From NCBI GenBank assembly GCA_002633005.1, contig NMRA01000072.1, forward strand, positions 208,952 through 272,951: a stretch of DNA of 64,000 nt, in the 5' to 3' direction. This DNA is from Phoronis australis (lineage: Eukaryota > Phoronida > Phoronidae). This document shows positions 49,801-59,107 of the stretch, piece by piece. A model generated the notes under the pieces. It was not told the origin of the DNA and ran no database searches. It saw nothing but the letters and a program-made list of their open reading frames with translations. A program made the translations under genes and the position numbers. Position 1 is the first letter of the stretch. The number at the start of each line of letters is the position of its first letter.

Positions 49801-52800
49801 GACTTCTGTCGAATCGTCAGAGGGAATAAATCCTGATAGAAGGCAAGAAGATCGAAGCCTGAGTCTCTGTTGAGTGATGAAGCGTGCAGGTGGATTTTCA
49901 CCGCTTTGCATATCTTCCAGTTCTCCCTCACCAAGACTATAGCATTATCCGCCCAGATGTTGTGTCGTGTCTGAAAACAGTGTTCGCCAATCACAGACAT
50001 CGAGCTGGTCGATGTACTCAGGTGTTCCTTAATACTAGTTCCGAGGTTCCCTAGCAGTCTCACCGACATAATTTGTATCACAGTCAGGGGAGTTGATCTT
50101 GTAGATAACGCTGCATTTTCAGCAGTCCTCATTCCATCCGACGATCCCACAGGGGTCAAGGCAATGATGACTCAGACGAGGCTCCAGTTACCAGCCATTA
50201 CAACCGACGAAGATCTCGAGAAGAAACCGAAAGCTAGTGGTTTCAAAAAATTTTCATGACTTTGACAGGTAACTTTCCATTACTCAAAACATGAAAATTC
50301 CTGTACAAATTTATTGAAATTAAAATCCACCACAGCGCTAATTACGTCAAGCCCAAATTATTACTTCAAACTCGTATTTATCACACTGGCTTTAGCGAAT
50401 CACTGATTAGTAATCAGTGTATCCATTCCGACCATAGTTTTATCATGAGCGTTATTTCGGGGTATTATAGAACAAAAGCCTGAAAATATGAGCCAAAAGA
50501 ACAGTTTTCAAAGACAGCACTGCATAGACTAAATGGCTCCGATCTACTCGTGATTGGTCATAAAATGATGCCAAGTAACGTAGCAATGACCTTCCCATCA
50601 GGGGCACAGATTGGTTCCTTCATCACAATAATAGTCTACTACTATTAATTCATTGTGTATATCCACCAGGTGGCGGTAACTCCTTTATACAGTCACACCT
50701 CGCATATACTGCGCTGCTGTTAGTTCACAATAAATGCGCATACTGTACACTGGTCCTCATATTATTCTGCTTGCAGGATGCTTAGAATAATTCATTATGT
50801 GTGCAGAATAATACAAAACATTATACAAACGTTTTATTTTTTCAAACCTTTTAAATTCAAAAATAACAACCCCAATCAAGGTAGTTAATTTGTGTAACTT
50901 TTTCAAATAGGACGTAAACAGTCGGGAACTTGACTTATGTTTGGCTAGCACAAAGCCGACTGTGCAATGGAGGTCAGAACGAGGCTAGGCACTGCATTAG
51001 GACTTTAATTAAAGATGTATTTGCATGCTCCTAACTATGCTAATGTATAGCAGGAACTAAACCACAACACTATTTGAACATAACCTACGTTAAACAAGTG
51101 CAGTTGTATTCATTGACAACTTGTAAATGTGAAAACAAGAAATTCTGCAAGTAGGTAACCTTTGCTCTAATGATGTACCCGCATCATGCAGTGTTATTCC
51201 CCAACACCACATCACGATACTTACTGGACACGGATGAGTGATTTACGGCAGATCATTTTCGACACAAAACTCAATCATTCTTAAAAAAATTTGGCAATTT
51301 CCATATTCACATTGTCACTGTTTCTAACTAATTTGACCAAGTAATCCCAGAGAGAAGGAATAAGCCTGTAAGTTCCACTTTAAATGATTACCTCATAGAT
51401 CAGACAACAACTCACCTGGCACCAGAAGCTTGTGCCGATACTTCCAAATGTTGACGGAAAGATGTAGAAGTTAAAAGTGTGAGCATCATAGCTGCAAAAT
51501 AACACAGTGAGAGTTTGCAAACAATCTCATAATCTACTTGCAGTTGTACTGAGAGTTTCCAAACAATCTCATAATCTACTTGCAGTTGTACTGAGTTTCC
51601 AAACAATCTCATAATCTACTTGCAGTTGTACTGAGAGTTTCCAAATAATCTCATAATCTACTTGCAGTTGTACTGAATTTCAGAATCAATTTATACTTAG
51701 AATCGATTTATGTTCATCGGCTTAGGTTGTTTCACGTCAAGAAAGTCTTGAATAAATGAGTAAATTGCATAGCTTTCACGAGGTTGACTTTTCATTTTGA
51801 TTTCTCATCTTTCTTCCAGTTGTCCTTTTTGTTCTACTTTGTCATAGTAGTCAAGTGTTAACAGGTGAAGTCAGAGAATGTCAAACTTGAATAACATGGG
51901 AAATCTTATTTAATACATTAACCATAGCTATAGTCCTCTGCTATAGCAACACAAACACAAGGTCCAGACCCCCCTCTATACTTGCAGATGAACAAATATC
52001 ATTGCAAAAGAGTACAGTATAATGTACCTCATTATCACAGCACGTAAAACTCCAATCTATCTTGTGAAATTTAAACAGCAAAATAATGAACTTGCCATTT
52101 TAGTGACTAACACACATCACACACCAGTGAAGAATACAATTGGATCTCTACTTACGTACGTTGTGATACAGATGACCTGCTGAAGGTTGACAGACCTGGT
52201 GAGAAAATTTGAATAACACATAGATGAAGGTTGAAGATATGAGATCTAGAAACGCTAACAAGAATATTGGCCGACTTAAAATCACAGTAATAGAAGTCAT
52301 GATATAAGCATTTACCACATAATGACAAAGAACAAACAAGAATCTCGGTATAAATTTAGGAGTGAATATTAAACAATCACTTGAATAAACTAGAATTTTT
52401 TCAACAAAATAATATAGAAAACATCTTCATTTATTCATTTCATCACAAATCAGCGAGAAATAAACAGAAATTCTTAAAAATAATCACTATACACATTTCT
52501 TTACTTTACACAAGTATTTTTTTTTTGTTTATTTAAAATATATTTGGAAACCTCCGAGACAAAATCTTCCAGAAGCAGGGCTTGGAATGACCAATGACAA
52601 AAAAGATGAAAAATTTCCAGGTGATGTATCGTCCCACAAATAAATAGGCTTGTGTGATAGAAATATTTTTGTGCTGTAAAATTTAACTGAAATAAACGTT
52701 TGTGCACGACTATAGTCAAAATAACGATAAAAAAGAGACAAAAACACAGGAAACCGGAAATCAAATAAGAGGAAATTGAAGCCAAAAAAGAGGAAATCCT

Positions 52801-55125
52801 CTTGAAACCCGAGAATTGTCCCAATCGCAAAAATGTAATTATTCATTTTAACTGTTAATGTACTGTTAATGTTGATGAGTAAATGTTATCCTTGATACTA
52901 CAGCATTGCTGCTACAAGTTCCACCAGATCAAGGAATATGGCTTGGTCAAAAACTCACCAATCTGACAAATGGTCACCTGTGAGGCATTCTTCCTGAGTT
53001 TACTATATCGCTCTGCTCCACTATCAAACAAGCTGAAAACAAAAATGGTGAAGAAAAATATTCATTACCTATAAACCCAGAGTAGAATCTGCCAGATAAA
53101 GATCGCATACGGATAATTTCAATTGCATTTCGCAGCTGACAGCTTGTCTTGCAAAGGAGACAAACTGTTGTTGTTACTGTTATGTTACTCTTATTGATAA
53201 ACACTATTTCACGCGAGATGCAACTCGCATCACGAATTTACGACAGCTGACTTGTTCTGAGCTCTCGTCAGCGTCTTTCTGGTTTTGATTTTCAGTTTGT
53301 AAGTCGTGTTATCGGAGTTCAGTCTAATAAACCATTTCTAAACCGTTTTATATGAAGTTTTAACTGACTTTGGCTAACGGCCGTAACACTAATGACTGAT
53401 TGGTGTGGAGCTTAGTCACTGTATTAGGTCGATATGTCAAATTATTGAGCAGTATACCTTGATTTTTCCCCTTCATCCACAGTTAGGCCAGTAAATTCTG
53501 AGTCAATGGCTGAAAACAGAAAATCACAATAAATACAGGATTACATAATAAACAAATTACTTTACTCTCGTATTGTTTACTACCCCATTTTATGTCTCCT
53601 GGGCTGCCCCCTCACCAGGTCTAGGTTTGATTCCTGGATGGCGATGACTTGACTCAGCAACTGCAAATAACATCATCAAAACTGTAGGTCTCAGACATAC
53701 AGTAATTCTCAACTTGCGGCATGGAAACAGTTGCCATAATTGTCATTTTTATCAATAAAACAACATTTTTCAACTTCAACATGTTTCGACGTTTCAAACA
53801 TCAGGAGAAGCAATCAAGGCCATCTAATGATCTTGACCCACACAGTGTTCAATGAGTAAAGCTATCATGTTGTTTTTAAATTTTATTTTTGTGGAGAAAT
53901 TAGAATTTTATAGTGGGTCATATTGTAGACTAAATAAGTGAAAAATTACCCTACTCATAACTTATGGAATACTAAAATATTTAATGCATGACCAGTGAAG
54001 CTGTATATAACACAAAAGAAACTATGGCGGATTCTGTCCCCCTCACACATGTTATAGCTGCATTACTAGAAGGCATTATGCCAACAGTGGACAAGAAAGC
54101 GTGCACTGTTTATCCAAGAGTATCCCGTCCAGCGAATTCCTGGCACATCAAAGGCTTCATGACACCGTCATGGACTGAAGTGAGCTAGTCACTTTTCATA
54201 GGCTGGGCTGAATGTTTTGGATGAGTAACTGCGGTCGTCAATCAATGGTTTAACGTACAAGTTTCAAAGTCAAAAACCAAACAACAAGTAAGGCAAAGAC
54301 CAACATGACTGTTTTTAAAATTGAAAAGTGAACAGCAGTTGTGTTTGAATTTTTAGAGAATAAGCGAACTGATTTTCTTCAGTATAACGGCTACTAAGCC
54401 ACGAGCATTAATTAGTGAAATGATTAGTACGGGTTAGTCACAGTACAGTTTAGACTCGCTTGGCGGGGTAACAAAAGCCCAAGTGTTAGCGTGCGAGTTG
54501 TCTTATGGTTTAAGAACTGCAATTAAACCCGCGAGTGAACTGTCAGGGTATCAATAATCTCTTTCGTTTGGACACCTGTTTTAATTTGTGATGCCCTAAA
54601 TCCAGTCACGTGTAGTCTTGGGCCCTCTGACCCAGTCAGGCCAGGCTCAGCAGTAGCTTTAGCTCAGGAGTCGGGGCCTTCACCACCCTGACAAACCAGG
54701 ACTCCACCTTTGGCAGCCACGGGGATTCTGACAGTTGGCCACTGGGCGAAAATGGTCAGTTTAGGGGAGGGCAGGTGTGGAGAGTCTGAAAAATATATGG
54801 CGATATGGGAAATTTTGTGGCCAATCAGTGGAGCTAAGAAAGGCCGGGTAACAAAGGCTAAATCCAACCAATACAACAGTCTGAGAACACTGCCATTACG
54901 ACTGATCTGTGGTTTGCACTTGGCTTGGCTTTGCTGTTTTCGAGTCACGAGTCACGAATGTCAGTGTCAGGTCTGCAGAGCGGTCGGCGGCCGGGCGGGG
55001 TAGTAGGGCACATGCCCTGCGTACTTCCATCGCCCATCGGTCTTACCGATAAATAAAGCTTCCTCGATGTATTTCTCAATGGCAGGAAATACTTCTTCGA
55101 AGTTATTTTTAAGTACATGGCACAT
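37862..55125 (-). CDS. PNLDC1: PARN-like DEDD exonuclease with C-terminal membrane anchor, twenty coding exons
   Basis: 3'-to-5' RNA exonuclease; the animal family trims piRNA precursor 3' ends at mitochondria. Exons: 55125-55047, 53509-53458, 53032-52959, 52195-52156, 51491-51416, 49352-49305, 48888-48794, 48351-48251, 46340-46261, 45394-45297, 45081-45021, 44748-44679, 44123-44038, 43404-43340, 42998-42931, 41821-41725, 41053-40954, 39908-39819, 39223-39036, 37931-37862. Total 1638 nt, 545 aa, all GT-AG and in phase. Catalytic residues are intact: D29 and E31 in AIDSEFTGL, D278 in HNMFMD, H371 and D376 in HEAGYDAF. Other family blocks: FNFYIFP, KHGFDFNT, GVPYMNE, RYPGLAIFP, HAEGFNRY and NLIRASIDYM. 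The last exon encodes a hydrophobic helix (GLAISGGLLLWVIF) and a six-residue tail, which favours PNLDC1 over PARN. An in-frame stop precedes the chosen ATG. Exon 13 has a second donor at 44047 that would drop three residues. Confidence 0.93.
41665..41724 (-). repeat. Three-copy 20-bp tandem repeat starting at the PNLDC1 exon 16 donor
   Basis: On the minus strand the unit is GTAAGTACGAAATGGGTGGC. The first base of unit 1 (41724) is the first base of the intron. Unit 2 has an identical GTAAGTAC; unit 3 is altered to ATAATTAC. Confidence 0.9.
41975..42232 (+). mobile_element. tRNA-derived SINE, second copy
   Basis: Same family as 1151-1400. A-box TGGCCTAGTGGG, B-box-like AGTTTCGAATACC, shared body (GTCTTAATTTSTGTSTATGT) and the 3' end TTGCACTATTTTTT. 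No clear target-site duplication. In PNLDC1 intron 15. Confidence 0.8.
48071..48270 (-). repeat. Five-copy 40-bp tandem repeat across the PNLDC1 exon 8 donor
   Basis: Perfect 40-bp units at 48071, 48111, 48151, 48191 and 48231 apart from one change at each end of the array. On the minus strand each unit holds 20 bases of exon tail (ending GTGTTCTGATG) and then GTAAGTGTTTG. Four units carry GTAAGT; the most distal carries GTATGT. The exon 8 end is the first of them. Confidence 0.95.
49664..50273 (-). mobile_element. Decayed Penelope-like fragment with long terminal inverted repeats
   Basis: About 100-bp inverted repeats (49664-49763 and 50174-50273) begin GTTACCTGTCAAAGTCATGA and contain CTAGCTTTCGGT and CTCGAGA. 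Between them the minus strand encodes pieces of a GIY-YIG endonuclease domain of the kind found at the C-terminus of Penelope-like retroelements: VIYKINSPDCDTNYVGETAR, then, in another frame, IKEHLSTSTSS, GEHC and SSLNRDSGFDLLAFYQDLF. At least one frameshift and internal stops make it inactive. Reverse transcriptase is absent. Lies in PNLDC1 intron 5, same strand as the gene. Confidence 0.7.
51509..51674 (-). repeat. Four-copy 42-bp tandem repeat next to the PNLDC1 exon 5 acceptor
   Basis: Units at 51509, 51551, 51593 (two bases shorter) and 51633, each GAGAGTTTSCAAAYAATCTC and then ATAATCTACTTGCAGTTGTA on the plus strand. The array ends 17 bases before exon 5, so it covers the branch-point zone of intron 4. 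Confidence 0.9.
52575..52790 (+). mobile_element. Dispersed repeat, copy 2 of 2
   Basis: Counterpart of 30685-30900, same orientation on plus, in PNLDC1 intron 3. Confidence 0.7.
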
Positions 55126-57784
55126 ATCAATAACTCAGTGTTCAACATTCGAGGCGTTATACAAAGCTGGACCGTGAGAGAACGTCGTTGATGCCCGTCT
55201 TTGCCTACTTGAACTGCTTACTGGTATCTTTGTTCAAAATGATAGATTTTAAAACTTGAAAAAAGATGGCGCTGCAATCTGTTTTCTTGGAGCAAACCTT
55301 AGGAGAAACCACTCCACGCACCGTTTATGTTTAGCCATTGGACTTTATTGATAAACCTTCCTAAAAAGAGCAACATACGTGCTTGATTAATCGGGATCGA
55401 GTACCCCCCTTCAAGAGGGGATTAGTCCCTCACTTAGTACGAAAAGATGTAAAAAGGTGGCATAAATAAAAACAACCAACTGGTATCACTATTTTTGAAA
55501 TAACACAATTTCAAAAATCTAGAAGAAATTACTACCAATTGATCCGTCATCGCGAAGGTGTCTAAGAAGGAAACGCTGTAATATAAGGCAATAAAAAGAA
55601 AATCAGGAAAATGGCAGCACACTGTTACATCATCGGGGCCCCCTTCCGAGAGGAGAACTTTTTAATATTTTCGGAAAAGGAACAAAAATAGAATCAGTAG
55701 CCCATTTGAACTAATAAACGGAGAATTTTCCATGCGGCCTTTGGCTGATTTGTAAGTAATCACATTTACTGAGAAAAGTAGGTTGTGATAAACTGTCCCG
55801 GCGTTTGCATAACTAGGTTATAATGCATGCTACGTTAGTGTCAGGGCCTTGAATGACGCTCTTACACTGAAAAAATCCCCTGCCACCTTCCACCGTCCCC
55901 AAAGAAGCGCCAACCTGTCATTGTTCACCATTAATGGTAAACTTAGGTTGCAATAGAGGCGACAAACCTGAAGCGCGTCAGAGTTTAAGTTTACATGGGG
56001 AACTCCAGCGACTTGAAGCTTGGGCCAGCTACACAAGTAAACAACCACGCGTTCTCACGTGTAAAACACAATGCGGTGGCTCGTGGCTTGAATACTCCGT
56101 TCAAAGGCGAATGTCGTTACAGTTACCAAGTTTAGCCAGAGAGCAGATAATGAGGGTGAAAATGAAAGGTGCAAAAACTTAGCCGTCGGAAGGTAATTGA
56201 CTCGGGATGCTTTTTAAAAACATTCCTCCAATTAAAAATACCCTTTAGCAATGTTGTATAGCCTATGTGTTTAAATGCGGGGTGTTTCCTTGGGTACTAC
56301 ATTCGACAGACAGCGCCCAATAATACCCCATGACTTGTCCCTGAGAATTGAACTGCAGCTGGTCAAAATCCCTGCAATGTGTCATTTTAATATCTTTAGG
56401 AAACAAAACTAGAAAGTAAAATGATTCGTGGTGCACCTTTACATAATTTATTTATTACTAAAACAATGTGGCGACAGCGTTTATCTTTTCAAAAAAGAAT
56501 AAATGGTTTGCAAACAGTGCGTGCGGCGTCTCGTTGTTCTCAGGGTTAAAAACTACCGTGTGCGTTTAGTCCGATACTACGAATGCTTGACCCAAAAAGT
56601 AAATTCGAAGAGTAGAATAGGTGTTGGTAAGTCGGAACTAATTTGGTTTTGTCGACCAGAGATTCTTAGTTCTCCGACGAGCTTGCTGAACCTGTTGTTT
56701 TTTATACAAGTTTTATCATTGGAAAAATTATGAGCCTTATTACAAAAAAAAAACATTTCACCTTTCAGTTTTATTCAAACTTTGTCAGTCTTTCCAAACC
56801 TCTGTTTCCCATATTCTTCAGCAGTGGCAGCCAACAGAAGTGCGCGACAGACTGAGCACAGATGTTTAAGCAGGAAGTTTGCCAAAAAGTTTTGGGTTGA
56901 ATCCGCTTTAATTTCGAAATAACCTCATGCTGCAGCGAGTCATGGTCGTTCCTGTTTTGTCTGGTTAGACTCGCCTATGCTGTGACAATACGCGTACTTG
57001 TTATATGACAAGCGTTCATCTGAATATGAATAGCTGTTTTGTGGTTCATTTGATCATAAACGGAACAGAACTGATGAGTTTCACGCACAACTTATTCCTT
57101 TGAAATCGACTACGACTGATGAATGCTGCGCGTTTGTTTGCAATGAAAACAAAAAGAAACAATACAATAAAATATCGCACCTCACACAAACTCAAGGTAT
57201 TAAGTTTTTATTGGGATGCATGTCGAGAAACACATAACACGTGAAATTAGTCGGGGCCAGGGCTAGCCGCTGTAGAACACGCTATTTTCATTTCATACAA
57301 CGCTGTTATCCATATCTTGATCAATACTGCGAGACAGGCCTGCTCTAGATTGTTTTACAGATGTTGTCAAGTACTTCCCAAATACGTTTAAGTAAATTTG
57401 CCCAAAAGAATCTAGAGTGACAAAGGGCCGTAGGCAGCAAAGGGATTAACAAGCGGGCAAATGTACCCCTATAATTTGAGTCCCAAATGCTCTTACGCAG
57501 GGTTGAAATCCTTTCATCGTGGGCATTTTCTGAGTATACTGGTATGTGATTACTTCCCACAACCATTCACAGAGGGAGTTTCCTCCTTTTCAGTGGCTTG
57601 GATCTAGGAACTAGTACTAGCCTGGATCCAGATACATTTCATTGACGAATACGGATAGGTAGGGCCTTCAGACGCCAGGTTTTTAAAACATGCATTTAGG
57701 CTAGTGTGACAAAAGAGACGAAAATAGTAAATTCCCACTTTTGCCTTATACTAGATCTCACTCAATCACATTTCACCGAGTAAG
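55126..57784. other. Upstream flank of PNLDC1
   Basis: No gene recognised. A YY1-type motif AAGATGGCGC at 55263-55272 lies 140 bases above the PNLDC1 ATG and is a plausible core-promoter element. It also starts a 22-codon plus-strand ORF with no splice context. Open frames at 55934-56182 (plus) and 57345-57566 (minus) show no motif or matching splice sites. Confidence 0.45.
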
Positions 57785-58340
57785 ATGAACAAGGACTACC
57801 ACGTCACTAGCTTCTATGCAGAAGTCTACCGAAGCCCTGAAATTACCTTTATTTGCATTTTCGCGGGAGTCATCATAGCAGCGGCCCTTCTGTGCTATAC
57901 CGGTACCTCTTTGTCCACAAAACACTATACACTTAATCAACGAACCGAGAACTTTTCTATTTCTCTGAACGCGTACATTCTGAGAATCAAAAATCTTTGT
58001 TACTATTCTAGCATAAACGTTCCGATAGGTGTGTAGAAAGCCTGTTTAGTCATAGAATTTAGGTGATATTCGCAGGTCGCGTGTTATTTTAGAACGTGTG
58101 ATGCGTCCCTCTAGTTCTGATAGGGCTCTAAAAAGAGTTTCTTGGGACGACGATGTGAACTGTCTGGGAAAAATATGCAGCCAGTGCGAAACAAAATGTC
58201 AGCTTATTTTGAGTATACTGGTACTTTTAAATTCTATAACAGTAATACCTATTACACCCAAGTGGGTTATTCATAAAATAAGTAAATCTCGAAAGTTGCT
58301 GAAACATATGACTGGGATTAAAATAATAAAATATTTTTGA
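57785..58340 (+). CDS. Candidate 121-aa membrane protein, two exons
   Basis: Exon 1 57785-57902 and exon 2 58093-58340 join in frame (118+248 = 366 nt) across a 190-bp GT-AG intron (donor ACCG/GTACCT is weak; acceptor TGTTATTTTAG). The product starts MNKDYHVTSFYAEVYRSPEI, then a hydrophobic helix (TFICIFAGVIIAAALLCYT), a charged part with ALKRVSWDDDVNCLGKIC, and a second hydrophobic stretch (LILSILVLLNSI). Not recognised. The charged part looks most real; the C-terminal half is AT-rich and may be read-through into non-coding DNA. Confidence 0.35.
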
Positions 58341-58700
58341 AATCTCAGCATACTTCGTGACATTGAAAAATGACCATGCATTGTTTCAGAAAACAGTCGT
58401 TTAAAATTGTCGAGCTTCATCAAACTGTTGTATCGTTTATTCAACAACTAACAAGCATCGAGTCTACAAATGAATATGATTTGAAATGCTGCACGACACA
58501 AAGGCGAAATATATCAAATTGCTTAAAAAAGCATTTCCAGTAGGCCTAAGGAAAGTGTCGCATCCCTTGGAAATGTTTTGTTACTCAATGCGTGAAATAC
58601 TATGGTTGATAAAGATCTTAATAGATGTGATAACAATAAAGATTAAATCATTTGTTATCAGATTGTACTATGCAGACGGTAACCACCTCACAGTGTGTGG

Positions 58701-58991
58701 TGACGTCACAAATACTTCTTCCATTTTGTACAGGTAAAACCAACAAAGTAGCAATCGCTTTCATTTCCCACCCCATGTTTTTCTTAGTTAAAAATTTTCC
58801 AAAAAGTAAGCTTAATTCGCAACTACTTATAAGGAATGTCTTTGCATTGTAAGCCCATACCCCAGTTTTGAATTTGAAAATGTGTTTAAACATTATCCAC
58901 GTTTATTTAATTTGCAGGTGTTTTATTTAAACACTGTATAGGCCATGGGTGACAACGGTTTATGGAACAGCATAGCATTTCAAAATGGCGG
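58701..58991 (+). promoter_or_regulatory. Candidate promoter: CRE palindrome and YY1-type site
   Basis: A perfect cAMP-response element TGACGTCA at 58701-58708 and AAAATGGCGG at 58982-58991 lie upstream of a candidate first exon at 59075. Motif-based inference only. Confidence 0.4.
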
Positions 58992-59074
58992 TTATAAGTA
59001 AATGTTACCTGTATTGGATTATAAACGTAACTTTTTGCCAGTTCTGAAATAATGGTGGATTATAACTATCAGAA

Positions 59075-59107
59075 ATGGCTAGCAGAGAACGCAGGAAAGA
59101 TAAGACG
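59075..59107 (+). CDS. Candidate first coding exon (11 codons) of a gene running off the window
   Basis: ATG with acceptable context (AGAAATGGC), eleven codons for MASRERRKDKT, then a good donor ACG/GTAGGT. It follows the CRE/YY1 promoter candidate. No later exon was recognised up to 64000, so either the next intron is long or the call is wrong. Confidence 0.3.

Noticed and set aside
49677-50159. Intact 160-aa host gene inside PNLDC1 intron 5
   Set aside because: The frame is part of a frameshifted GIY-YIG domain of a Penelope-like element between inverted repeats.
54664-55003. Overlapping 94- and 97-codon ORFs on both strands
   Set aside because: GC-rich DNA next to PNLDC1 exon 1, within its intron 1; no splice context or motif on either strand.
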